Of a stretch of 64,000 nucleotides of DNA, positions 44,342 to 53,029 are shown one piece after another. Every line of letters starts with the position of its first letter. Position 1 is the stretch's first letter. The translations under genes were made by a program, and so were the position numbers. Location of the stretch: the NCBI GenBank assembly GCA_017387565.1, contig JAFOEY010000018.1, forward strand, positions 1-64,000. Direction: 5' to 3'. Source of the DNA: Lachnospiraceae bacterium (GTDB lineage Bacteria > Bacillota > Clostridia > Lachnospirales > Lachnospiraceae). Under the pieces are notes generated by a model. It made no database searches. It was not told the DNA's origin and worked only from the letters and a program-made list of their open reading frames with translations.

Positions 44342-47300
44342 CTATTGTGCAAACTTATCATCTATAAATATGTAGATGATATTTTCTACTTGACGCTTTG
44401 ACACATCTGTAAATCCTTGTGAACGCAGTGCATCTCTTACCGGTCTAAGTAATTCACGCATAACTACATTCTTTGAAGGTGTTGCCATATGTCCTAACAA
44501 ATCATCAATAGATTTAATTATCTCCACCATCAATTTATATGTAGTCATATCGTTAAGATTATCCGAATAATTTTCCCTTATACGCTTATGGATACGCATA
44601 TATTCCTCATACCCACGGTAACGATTCACAAGACTATTATTATTCTGATTCAGCACTTCAATTTCTAATGTCAAATCCTTTATCTGAACCATAAAAGACT
44701 GAACCTTTTCTGTGGTATCTGCTTCCTGCTTAAAGGTTTTTAGCATCTGCTTATAACGGTTATATATCTCTTGATAAACAGGGTCTTGCTTATCAATATT
44801 CTTTGACTTGGCATTATTAAACTTCGCCAGAAGTTCCATTATGTCATTTTCTGTCGTAAACTCTAAGTCAATCTCACCATTACGAATAAAATCTACAATC
44901 AAATCCGTAAAATCAACTTCTTCCACATCTTCACAATCTTCATCTAATAAACGCTGTTGTACTAAGACTTGGATTCTGTGTGAAGTTTCGTGCTGTGCCT
45001 TAACAATCCGGTCAATCGGAATATTACTTACATCCTCGTGCGACATACGAAGTTCATTATAACATTCCCTATATTCCGTTAAAGCGTGGTCTATTTCTCT
45101 TACCGTCTTTTCATTTAATGGTTCTATCTGCTTTCTAAATGCTTCCAGATTATTTTCAATGTTACCCATATAAATAAACAGCGAATTTTCCAACTCTACT
45201 ATTTTTCTACGGACTTCCGCAACATCTACAAACATATCTTCCACATCTGCTCGACCATCTTCATCTTCTATATCATTACGAAGTTCTTCCAAATACCTTT
45301 TATTGGTTTCTTCATACTCTTCTGTAATATCCACAAAGTCTACAACATATCCATAACGCATGGATTTATATGGTCTATTCACACGTGCCAATGTTTGAAG
45401 CAAATTATGTTCTCTGATTGTACGAAGCAGATATAATCGTTTCAATCTTGGTGCATCGAATCCGGTCAACAGCATATTGAATACTATTACACCTTTGTAT
45501 TTAATTTCTATCTCACCGGTTTCAGTATTTCGCTTACCACGGAATAATTCCTGCTTTGCTTTATTATCTTCTTCGTCATACAAAACTAACGCAGTGGAAA
45601 TATCGGTGTTATCCTCAAACCACGATTGTATCATTCTTGCCTGTTCTGACGATGATGCTACCACCATAAAACCCATACTTTCATCGTTCTGCACTTCTTC
45701 AAAATTAGCAAAATCATCTACAATATACTGACATAACTGCTCAACATATTTTTCTGACTTCGTTACATCTTCCCATTTTTTTGCCGGAATCTGTTTACCG
45801 TCAGGAATACCCAACATTCCTCGCAAATCATTTCTAAATTGCGTATCTATGTTTTCCTTTTTTATCTTTAAAGTATATCCATCTGCAATCGACTTATTGT
45901 AATAATATTTATGGATATATTTGCAGAACAAATCCGTGGTTTTGAAATCACGTTTAGGTTTATTATGTTTCTTGCCATTTTCATCCTGCACAGTTTCCAA
46001 TATTGGTGTACCAGTTAAACCAATAAATATACCGTTAGGGTCTGAACCAAGAAGATTTCCTAAAAATGTTCCCTTTGGCTTATATCCTCTATGCACTTCA
46101 TCCATAAAGTAAATACGCTGAATAACCGTATCACCATCTGGAATTGCAGTAGAATCCTCAGAAAACTTTTGAATATTCACTACATTCATTGTTTCTGTAT
46201 ATTTTCCTTTTTGTGAACTACCATCCATAACAACCGGCGATTGCATATTGTTCACAAAGTCCTCTTTTGAGTTAATAGATGCTATTGTCATTCCTCTTGC
46301 TGAAAATTCCGCAGAAGCCTGTGTAAGCAAATCCAATCTATCTACCACAAAATAAAACTTTGTAATAACATCCTTTCCCTGAAAATAATCTCTTAGCATA
46401 TTCGTAGCAAAATATGAATATGCTGTCTTTCCAGAACCTTGTGTATGCCATAATACAGAACGCTTAACTCCACTCTTTACATCTTTCAGCATTTCTTGTA
46501 ACGCAAAATACTGTGGATAGCGGATAATGTGTTTATGAAATCCATCCACCGGACTGTCAACATATACCAATCCATATCTGATAAAGAATATCAGCCTTTC
46601 CTTGCTGAATACAGATGTCAGAAAACGATTAGCATAGGTATCAATCTTCATGTTTTCCAAAAATTCCGCATCATTCTTAATAGACATGGCATTATTATCC
46701 GATAGCACCATATCTATGTCTGCATCTGAAATATATTCACTTACCGGTATTTCCTGTTCTTCTCTAAAATGATTATATTTAGTACTTTTTGCACCATTTG
46801 GTGTTGTATAATAACTACCCAATTTCTTGGTCTTTGAATCATCATCGTAATCTTGATTATTAGTAAAACCAAGCACTTGCAACTGATTGAAGAAATGTAC
46901 CAATTCTTCCCTATTCAGACGTTCTTCTCGCATTCTCTTGAACTCTGCCTGAATACCATTCTGATTATTTGGTTTCTTCACTTCAACAAAGGCTAACGGA
47001 ATACCATTAACTAATATAGTAATATCTGGACGGAACTTAACATCACGTTCCCCTTTGAACGTTAATTCACTAACAACACGAAAATCATTCTTTTCCGGTT
47101 CTTCTAAGTTTATCAGTCGCATTTCACTATATGCACGAAGTCTATTAAAAAAGCCCTGTCCTTTATCCTTCTGGTTATCTGTCAGAATTTCAATCTCTTT
47201 AATAGTTGCATCCAACTGTTCATCTGAATAATCCTTACCATTGATTTCTCGAATAGATGCTTTAAACACATCAACAAAAATATTATTGTGTTGCTGTATA

Positions 47301-47392
47301 TTCTGATTCTTCTTTGTCTGATAAGTAAAACCCAATCTACGAAAATGAAGCAATCCCGGTAATTTCACCCTGCTATCTTCATTAAATGCCAT
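44342..47392 (-). CDS. hsdR: Type I restriction endonuclease subunit
   Basis: A 1016-residue HsdR. The N-terminal PD-(D/E)XK nuclease motif is FRPDITILVNGIPLAFVEVKKP. The helicase motor has Walker A HTQGSGKTAYSYF, motif II YFMDEVHRG, and motif VI TLARVNRPYKSMRYGYVVDFVD. It moves along and cuts unmodified DNA together with HsdM and HsdS. All motifs appear intact. A recombinase-fold gene lies 54 bases upstream in the same direction and may be part of the same transcript. Confidence 0.96.
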   Translation of the reverse strand: MAFNEDSRVKLPGLLHFRRLGFTYQTKKNQNIQQHNNIFVDVFKASIREINGKDYSDEQLDATIKEIEILTDNQKDKGQGFFNRLRAYSEMRLINLEEPEKNDFRVVSELTFKGERDVKFRPDITILVNGIPLAFVEVKKPNNQNGIQAEFKRMREERLNREELVHFFNQLQVLGFTNNQDYDDDSKTKKLGSYYTTPNGAKSTKYNHFREEQEIPVSEYISDADIDMVLSDNNAMSIKNDAEFLENMKIDTYANRFLTSVFSKERLIFFIRYGLVYVDSPVDGFHKHIIRYPQYFALQEMLKDVKSGVKRSVLWHTQGSGKTAYSYFATNMLRDYFQGKDVITKFYFVVDRLDLLTQASAEFSARGMTIASINSKEDFVNNMQSPVVMDGSSQKGKYTETMNVVNIQKFSEDSTAIPDGDTVIQRIYFMDEVHRGYKPKGTFLGNLLGSDPNGIFIGLTGTPILETVQDENGKKHNKPKRDFKTTDLFCKYIHKYYYNKSIADGYTLKIKKENIDTQFRNDLRGMLGIPDGKQIPAKKWEDVTKSEKYVEQLCQYIVDDFANFEEVQNDESMGFMVVASSSEQARMIQSWFEDNTDISTALVLYDEEDNKAKQELFRGKRNTETGEIEIKYKGVIVFNMLLTGFDAPRLKRLYLLRTIREHNLLQTLARVNRPYKSMRYGYVVDFVDITEEYEETNKRYLEELRNDIEDEDGRADVEDMFVDVAEVRRKIVELENSLFIYMGNIENNLEAFRKQIEPLNEKTVREIDHALTEYRECYNELRMSHEDVSNIPIDRIVKAQHETSHRIQVLVQQRLLDEDCEDVEEVDFTDLIVDFIRNGEIDLEFTTENDIMELLAKFNNAKSKNIDKQDPVYQEIYNRYKQMLKTFKQEADTTEKVQSFMVQIKDLTLEIEVLNQNNNSLVNRYRGYEEYMRIHKRIRENYSDNLNDMTTYKLMVEIIKSIDDLLGHMATPSKNVVMRELLRPVRDALRSQGFTDVSKRQVENIIYIFIDDKFAQ

Positions 47393-47446
47393 AGTCCTTC
47401 CTCCTTTGATTCAACTATACATTATGTATTGTCCTATAAACCTCTC

Positions 47447-48331
47447 TTAGTCATTCCGCACTTTCAGTTCTTCTTGGCAATATTCAAAAAGTGCCTGTGA
47501 CAATGCCTTACGCCCTGTCTTTAATTTGTATCGTTTATAGTCAATATCTGTCATTCTTGGAATCCCTAACTGCTCACACGCCAGTAGAAGTTCAACACCC
47601 TGCACATCTACCAGATGCACTAATTCATCAAACATTTCGTGGCGTTTACCGTGACGTTTAGGCTTCCTGCTGATACCATATAATTCTTCCTGTTCCAGTT
47701 GTGCAAAGCCATAATTAAACAACGGATGGTTATTTAATTCGTATTCCTTCGCCCACTTATAAAACACCGTCTTAGATACGCCACCGGCTTCTTCAAATGC
47801 AGTATCTTCCTTTGTGAAGAAGTTTTCATATCGCCAATAAGCATCAACAAATTCCTGTGTCATCGGTGCAGAAAACTTTCCACGATTATCTTTTATAGGT
47901 ACAGACTGCAACTCTTCATATAACATCATTAGTTCCTGTGTGCTATGTACACTATATCCCCCAAAGTCACAAGTGCTATATTTGTTCAATCCTGTTTCTT
48001 CATTGGTCTTATCCGGTATCAATAGATTTATTCGTCTGTCTATAACAGTCTTATAAAACTCCGCAACTTCTGTACTATTCTTTCCTGTGGCGTTCAAGTC
48101 CACAAGCACCAAAATATCATCTTCTTCCATAGTGTTTAGTAGTTCTTCCAACTTCCTACGTTTTGGATTATTGCCATTCAACACATCTACAATCAGATTT
48201 TCCGTATCAAAGAACATCTCTTGGAACTGTGTCTGCAAGGATTTATATGCCTTGGTGCTTTCTATCCTTGTTTCTATCTCTTTTTTAGTTTTTCCAGTGG
48301 TAATACATCCATATCCATACATTGTACTCAT
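47447..48331 (-). CDS. Serine-recombinase-fold protein without catalytic residues
   Basis: A 294-residue protein. The first 110 residues follow the resolvase fold: a first strand YGYGCITTG, then KRRKLEELLNTMEEDDILVLVDLNATGKN and VIDRRINLLIPD. Compared with the element's integrase (ARIS, LTRFGRR), the catalytic Arg and Ser are replaced by Cys9 and Thr11, and both Arg of the second motif are Asn and Lys. The C-terminal part has helix-turn-helix-like stretches (GGVSKTVFYKWAKEY and RKALSQALFEYCQEEL). It is more likely a regulator than a recombinase. It is divergent from the integrase side and upstream of hsdR. Confidence 0.65.
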   Translation of the reverse strand: MSTMYGYGCITTGKTKKEIETRIESTKAYKSLQTQFQEMFFDTENLIVDVLNGNNPKRRKLEELLNTMEEDDILVLVDLNATGKNSTEVAEFYKTVIDRRINLLIPDKTNEETGLNKYSTCDFGGYSVHSTQELMMLYEELQSVPIKDNRGKFSAPMTQEFVDAYWRYENFFTKEDTAFEEAGGVSKTVFYKWAKEYELNNHPLFNYGFAQLEQEELYGISRKPKRHGKRHEMFDELVHLVDVQGVELLLACEQLGIPRMTDIDYKRYKLKTGRKALSQALFEYCQEELKVRND

Positions 48332-48425
48332 ATATTTATCCTCTATCTAAAAAACTATAAGTTAATAATAATATACTATATTCTCTAAGAAAAAGCAATA
48401 TAGTTTTTTAATATTACTTCATCTC

Positions 48426-48454
48426 TTGACAAAGCAAATTACACCTGATATGAT
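48426..48454 (+). promoter_or_regulatory. Promoter 1 of the integrase side
   Basis: TTGACA (48,426-48,431), 17-base spacer, TATGAT (48,449-48,454), preceded closely by a 22-bp box. Confidence 0.7.
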
Positions 48455-48492
48455 GGTAGAAAAGAATATAGTATTTTTTTATTACTTTTCTC

Positions 48493-48521
48493 TTGACAAA
48501 GAAAAAAACATCTGATATTAT
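48493..48521 (+). promoter_or_regulatory. Promoter 2 of the integrase side
   Basis: TTGACA (48,493-48,498), 17-base spacer, TATTAT (48,516-48,521). Promoter and box are a tandem duplicate of promoter 1, about 67 bases apart. Confidence 0.75.
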
Positions 48522-48577
48522 AGGCTTACAACGATATAGTATTTTATTGTTACTCTCTCGTTGAAAGGAAATTGAAA

Positions 48578-48625
48578 ATGTTTGATTCCGGTTGTGCTGC
48601 CTTATCAGAAGCACAGCCAGAATAG
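48578..48625 (+). CDS. Possible 15-residue leader peptide
   Basis: ATG preceded by AAAGGAAATTGAAA encodes M-F-D-S-G-C-A-A-L-S-E-A-Q-P-E and a stop. A hairpin (GGTTGTGCT/AGCACAGCC) lies over the coding part, and a second hairpin (AACAC/GTGTT) with a weak T tract follows at about 48,651-48,670. The layout is that of an attenuator or a small RNA. No direct proof of translation. Confidence 0.35.
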   Translation: MFDSGCAALSEAQPE

Positions 48626-48782
48626 AACTAAACCATTTCCATCATTAAATCACAACACCTAGCGTGTTGCTTATTTTAAAACTTAATATAGTATTTTATT
48701 GTTACTCTTTTAAGGATAAAAATTGATAACCGTATATTTCCAGTGCCTACGGGCAAAAATAACCAAAGAAAGGAGATTGCCT

Positions 48783-49004
48783 ATGAAGATAGTTCAAAAC
48801 GATGCTGAAAAACGTTGCGAAATCTGGATTTTCAACTCAGAAAAAGCAACTTACAAACAAGATGACAATTACATTACTGCTGTTGCAAATGCAACCGCCA
48901 AGAAGTATTTGGTATGTACCTTTATTTCCGGTGAAGAAGAATTGCTTCCCTTGATGCACCAGATACTTGATGCACACAACTACACATTACCAAAAGCAAG
49001 TTAG
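48783..49004 (+). CDS. Small hypothetical protein
   Basis: A 73-residue protein with strands (CEIWIFNSEKATY, KKYLVCTFISG) and a C-terminal helix, not recognised. AAAGGAG precedes the start. It is the first gene downstream of the box array and directly upstream of the integrase, so it may be an excisionase-like or regulatory partner; this is position-based inference only. Confidence 0.55.
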   Translation: MKIVQNDAEKRCEIWIFNSEKATYKQDDNYITAVANATAKKYLVCTFISGEEELLPLMHQILDAHNYTLPKAS

Positions 49005-49070
49005 TAATGCAGGGTTATCCCCTGCACTACATACCATATATCAAAACAAAAGCAAAGGAGAATCATAATT

Positions 49071-50819
49071 ATGTTAAATTTCAAAGACTTAAAACTTACC
49101 GATGTAAGACCTTGCAGTTACGCAAGAATTTCCGTAGATACCGATGAAGCAAGGGATGAAAATGCTTCTATCGAAAACCAGAAACTTATCAATAGCAACT
49201 TCATAAAGAAGAATTTTCCTAATTCTAAATTTGATATGGAAAAGGACACCTTCACCGATAGGGATAGAAGCGGTTGGACATTCAGCCAACGTACCGGCTA
49301 TCAGCAGATGAAAGCCCTTTGTCTTGCAGGCGTTTATAACGTGATTGTCGTAAAAGACTTAACACGTTTTGGACGAAGAACCTCGCAGGGTGCTAGTGAA
49401 CTTGAAGAACTGCTACGTGCAGGTATTCATATTGTAATGTCATCTGACAATAGCGAAATCGAAGAACTTGACCTTATCACTGTTGTTAAGTTAGCACTTG
49501 CTGAAAACGCTGTAACCGAAGCAAGCAAAAAGGTTCGCAGGGTTATCAAAGAAAAGCAGGAAGCCGGCACGTGGGTGACGAATGCCCCCTATGGGTATTA
49601 CTTATCCGGCTACAAGAACCAGACCCTTAACATTGACGAAGAAGGTAAAAAGGCGGTTCAAAAGATTTTTGAGATGTACGCCAACGGTTATGGCTATAAA
49701 GCCATAGCACACTATTTGACTGAACATAACTATCCTACCGGACGTGCATTGATGTTAAAACATATGATTGAACGTGAGGCTGATACAGAAAAGTTTCTAA
49801 AAACCCCTATCAATCCAGTTTGGAGTGTCGTGTCAGTCCAGAAGATTGTCACCAACGATTTCTATATTGGTACATTTACAACCGGTGTATGGTCACGTGA
49901 AGAAATCCACGGTACTGAAAAGCGTACCGACCCATCTACTCATCACAAGTTCCCAGACCATCACGAAGCGATGATTAGCAAGGAACTGTTTGAAAAGGTG
50001 CAAAAACTTAATAAAAAGGCTTCCAAAGGGCAGGCCGCTAAAACACAGAAGAAGTACAAGAACACCTACACCGGATTCTTATTCTGTGCAGATTGCGGAC
50101 AACCACTTTTCGGTACATCCAATGGTAAGAAATTCATGGGTTACATTTGCAGTAACTATATGAAGAACGGAATCAAAGGCAGTAATGCTGAACGATTACA
50201 GAAAAAGTGGATGAAGCAGGAAAACGACAATATCCACGTTCTTAATGCAAAAGAACGCAAGGTTGACTATTCCCACGAATTACTTGGTTGTAACGGTTCG
50301 CATCGTATTCACGAACACGAACTTAACGCAGTCATCAAATCCTATTTGACCGTCGCACGTGACCGTCTGGCATCTGCACTTGGTAATCTTGACCTTGCAA
50401 AATCGCAGGAACGCATTTACAAAAACAACTTGGAAATCGCAGACCTACAAAAGCAAATCGCAGAACACCAAGAAGCCCTTAAACTCACTACCAGACAGCG
50501 TTTGCAACAGATTCTTCAAAAACCGGATATGGAAGATTCCATTAACCAGACTTTTGATGAAATCGAATCTGAATACTACCAAAAAATTGCTACTTGCAAA
50601 GCAAGAATCAAAGCCCTTTCTGATGAAGCAGAAACCAGAAAGGAATTAAAAAGCAATCTCTCCAGTGTAATTGCCACCTTTAATCGTCTGATTGATAAAG
50701 ACGAATTTACCAAAGAAGATTTGGCTAAAATCGTAGAACGTATCGAAGTCGGCAAACACAAAGAACTGGAAGTTACCCTTTGTGCAAACATTGATATGAT
50801 GTTTGACCTTACAAATTAA
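49071..50819 (+). CDS. Large serine recombinase (integrase)
   Basis: A 582-residue site-specific recombinase. The N-terminal catalytic domain has SYARISVD (Arg19, Ser21), DRDRSGWTFSQRTGYQQM and VVKDLTRFGRR. The recombinase domain follows (APYGYYLSGYKNQTLNIDEEGKKAVQKIFEMYANGYGYKAIAHYL), then the zinc-ribbon domain (FCADCGQPLFG, with CSNYMKNG and LGCNGSHRI) and a coiled coil (about 440-540). It should integrate the element by cutting at the TCG core in spoVT. AAAGGAG precedes the ATG. Confidence 0.95.
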   Translation: MLNFKDLKLTDVRPCSYARISVDTDEARDENASIENQKLINSNFIKKNFPNSKFDMEKDTFTDRDRSGWTFSQRTGYQQMKALCLAGVYNVIVVKDLTRFGRRTSQGASELEELLRAGIHIVMSSDNSEIEELDLITVVKLALAENAVTEASKKVRRVIKEKQEAGTWVTNAPYGYYLSGYKNQTLNIDEEGKKAVQKIFEMYANGYGYKAIAHYLTEHNYPTGRALMLKHMIEREADTEKFLKTPINPVWSVVSVQKIVTNDFYIGTFTTGVWSREEIHGTEKRTDPSTHHKFPDHHEAMISKELFEKVQKLNKKASKGQAAKTQKKYKNTYTGFLFCADCGQPLFGTSNGKKFMGYICSNYMKNGIKGSNAERLQKKWMKQENDNIHVLNAKERKVDYSHELLGCNGSHRIHEHELNAVIKSYLTVARDRLASALGNLDLAKSQERIYKNNLEIADLQKQIAEHQEALKLTTRQRLQQILQKPDMEDSINQTFDEIESEYYQKIATCKARIKALSDEAETRKELKSNLSSVIATFNRLIDKDEFTKEDLAKIVERIEVGKHKELEVTLCANIDMMFDLTN

Positions 50820-50823
50820 GACA

Positions 50824-50900
50824 CCCCAAGGGCTACCAAGCCCTTGGATAACAATACTAACGTGTTGGACGTACTCCAACAGAAAGCGAGGTTAATAATG
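50824..50900 (+). promoter_or_regulatory. Repeated 5' leader, copy 1
   Basis: Two hairpins: CCAAGGGCT/AGCCCTTGG (50,826-50,847) and TGTTGGA/TCCAACA (50,863-50,881), then GCGAGG and the ATG. The 76 bases from 50,825 to 50,900 are identical to copy 3. Confidence 0.7.
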
Positions 50901-51284
50901 ACTACTGGAAAATATTACACAACTTTACACAAGAACTTAAAAGGCGTATCTGAAAATTTTAAGAACGATGGCATCTATGATGTTTGTATCGTTAAGATGC
51001 CGGAAACCTTTGCATATCTATTCTGTGGATTTGACAGCAACTATTTATTCGAATTTCTCTGTGATGACAGCACGGACGAATCACTTTTTACAGAGTTCAC
51101 AGACGAACAGGTTGATGCACTATATCACATCGCAGATATTTATAAATTAACTGGCTCAGATGAAGAAGAAGCCACCACCAAGGCTACTACATATCTCGAC
51201 AAAAAACTTCTAGCATTGGCAAAAAAGGCTATCCATTCCTTCGGAAACGATAAGCGTGCTGCCCTTTCAGGTATGCACTGCTAA
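50898..51284 (+). CDS. Hypothetical protein behind leader copy 1
   Basis: A 128-residue protein, not recognised, with an acidic middle (CDDSTDESLFTEFTDEQVD). The start follows GAGG by six bases inside the repeated leader. It opens a cluster of small genes downstream of the integrase. Confidence 0.6.
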   Translation: MTTGKYYTTLHKNLKGVSENFKNDGIYDVCIVKMPETFAYLFCGFDSNYLFEFLCDDSTDESLFTEFTDEQVDALYHIADIYKLTGSDEEEATTKATTYLDKKLLALAKKAIHSFGNDKRAALSGMHC

Positions 51285-51367
51285 TATAACCGGAACTGCC
51301 AAGGGTGTATGCCCTTGGCTGATCCTAAACAACTATAAATAATACCAATGAAAGGCAGGAATAACTT

Positions 51368-51697
51368 ATGTATTTTAAAAACAAAGAAACAAGAACACAA
51401 TTTTTTAATCTAAAAAACGAAATTGAACACAACACCATATGCTCTGCATATCTTTACATCGGCAAAATAGAAGAAGAAGTACACATTGCATTCCTCGGAA
51501 GCGACGGATATATCCTTGCATCTGTATTCAATGACAAACCAACTAGTCTTCGTTCCATAAAGGCAGAAGAATTACTGCAAATTGTAATCAAATGGACAGA
51601 ACCTTATTCGAATATTTATGACTGTCCAATGGTCGTAATTAAGGATATTGATGATATTAAAACTCTATATAAATTATTAGTCAAAGATGCGTTTTAA
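51368..51697 (+). CDS. Small hypothetical protein (paralog family a)
   Basis: A 109-residue protein with a helix, strands (SAYLYIGKIEEEVHIAFLGSDGYIL) and a closing helix (IDDIKTLYKLLVKDAF). Layout and length resemble the two following genes, suggesting tandem duplication. GAAAGGCAGG precedes the start, and a CCAAGGG/CCCTTGG hairpin lies upstream (51,298-51,318). Function unknown. Confidence 0.55.
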   Translation: MYFKNKETRTQFFNLKNEIEHNTICSAYLYIGKIEEEVHIAFLGSDGYILASVFNDKPTSLRSIKAEELLQIVIKWTEPYSNIYDCPMVVIKDIDDIKTLYKLLVKDAF

Positions 51698-51718
51698 CAA
51701 AAGGAAGGCGGTACATAT

Positions 51719-52039
51719 ATGAAAAGCAATATTATAACTGATTCTAAAACATTATTTTCTAACCTCGAAAGTGATATAGCAAACAACCATATTCGTTACA
51801 TTCATTCATACCACGATAAAAAGGCAGACGTGTTCCACCATATTTTTTACGGAAATGAAGACACATTTACCAAGGTGATATATCACACAAAATCCGGCAC
51901 TCTTTCCATCTGCAAAATTTCCAACCAAGAACGACTTAATACGGTTGTTAAATGGGCTCACGGAAGCGGTACACTCGTTTGCTTTGATGAAAAGAAAGAT
52001 ATTCTTGCTATCTTTAATACTCTGAAAAAACTTATTTAG
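51719..52039 (+). CDS. Small hypothetical protein (paralog family b)
   Basis: A 106-residue protein with LFSNLESDIANNHIRYIHSYHDK near the start, similar in pattern to LCSVIQNAISEHHIDFIYSYRCD of the next gene. AAGGAAGGCGG precedes the start. The function is unknown. It is part of a tightly spaced run (about 15-20 bases between genes). Confidence 0.55.
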   Translation: MKSNIITDSKTLFSNLESDIANNHIRYIHSYHDKKADVFHHIFYGNEDTFTKVIYHTKSGTLSICKISNQERLNTVVKWAHGSGTLVCFDEKKDILAIFNTLKKLI

Positions 52040-52054
52040 AAAGGCGGTGCTTAA

Positions 52055-52399
52055 ATGCAAACACAAGAATTTTCTCTTTGTTCTGTAATACAGAACGCAA
52101 TTTCTGAACATCATATAGATTTTATCTATTCATACCGTTGTGACGGAAATGCAATTTTTATTATTCTTGCCAACGACAAGAACCTAGAAAGTGACGGTAT
52201 CGACCAAAAGGCTTTTCTTATTGAAGCCACTGACGATACTCACGATTATCATTTATCCATTCTTTTAGCAGAAGAATGGTTTGACCTCACAACAGAATTA
52301 CCAAATTGTGAAGGACAATATGTTTGCTACGGAAACGAAACTATAAACAATGTTCTACCGGAAATCGGCAGAATCTTAACAACTTATACAGAAAGGTAA
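52055..52399 (+). CDS. Small hypothetical protein (paralog family c)
   Basis: A 114-residue protein with the same pattern as its neighbour: a helix ending in HHIDFIYSY, a strand (AIFIILANDK), then an acidic part and a closing helix. GAAAGGCGG precedes the start. It is likely a diverged duplicate of the preceding gene. Function unknown. Confidence 0.55.
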   Translation: MQTQEFSLCSVIQNAISEHHIDFIYSYRCDGNAIFIILANDKNLESDGIDQKAFLIEATDDTHDYHLSILLAEEWFDLTTELPNCEGQYVCYGNETINNVLPEIGRILTTYTER

Positions 52400-52410
52400 A
52401 GGTGATTTAT

Positions 52411-52938
52411 ATGTTCATTTTAACAGATGATATTAAAGCAAAATTAGTACGTGACTTATCACGCAATTACAAACTAAAAGGATTTACTTATGAATTTATG
52501 GGTGATGCTTTATTATGTACCCACAAAAATGGTACAAGCACACTTATTGATTATTCTGATATTCCTGCTCGTTTCAGTTATAACAAACTTTTAAACGGAA
52601 CTTCCACTTACTTATCAGATATTCCGATGGCAATAGATAACATTTATCACAACCTCAAAATGCTATCTTATCCTGCTTTTATTAAAAAGATTAAAGCAAT
52701 CAAATCAGAAGCACCAAACGATAATGCAATCGAATATAAAATTAACGGATGCACTTTCTATTTTACCGCAACCGCTATATACAACGACAGAACCGGCACA
52801 CATCAACTTATGGTATGTATCACCCCTGAACTTCTGGAAGCACAGGGCGTAAATGTTGATGTATTCTTCCAAGATGTTGCCAAATGCTATTTAGATGATG
52901 ATGTAGATATACTTGACCCTACATATACAATTTCTTAA
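52411..52938 (+). CDS. Hypothetical protein
   Basis: A 175-residue protein, not recognised, with two strand-rich halves (KGFTYEFMGDALLCTHKNGTSTLIDY and EYKINGCTFYFTATAIYNDRTGT) that resemble each other loosely. The start at 52,411 has AAAGGTG before it. It ends just before leader copy 2. Confidence 0.55.
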   Translation: MFILTDDIKAKLVRDLSRNYKLKGFTYEFMGDALLCTHKNGTSTLIDYSDIPARFSYNKLLNGTSTYLSDIPMAIDNIYHNLKMLSYPAFIKKIKAIKSEAPNDNAIEYKINGCTFYFTATAIYNDRTGTHQLMVCITPELLEAQGVNVDVFFQDVAKCYLDDDVDILDPTYTIS

Positions 52939-52950
52939 TGATTCAAGACA

Positions 52951-53029
52951 CTCCCAAGGGCTACCAAGCCCTTGGATAACAAATACAAACGTGTTGGACG
53001 TACTCCAACAGAAAGTGAGGCTATATATG
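52951..53029 (+). promoter_or_regulatory. Repeated 5' leader, copy 2
   Basis: Same two hairpins as copies 1 and 3 (first at 52,954-52,975), with a few changes near the start codon and one extra base between the hairpins. It ends at the ATG of the 53,027 gene. Confidence 0.7.

Larger units (their letters stand above)
48361..48708. promoter_or_regulatory. Five copies of a 22-bp regulatory box
   Basis: The box AATATAGTATTTTWTTRTTACT occurs in forward direction at 48,397-48,419, 48,465-48,487, 48,533-48,556 and 48,685-48,708, and in reverse at 48,361-48,382. It lies between the divergent recombinase-fold gene and the integrase-side genes. The boxes at 48,397 and 48,465 lie six to seven bases before a -35 TTGACA each. 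Confidence 0.7.
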
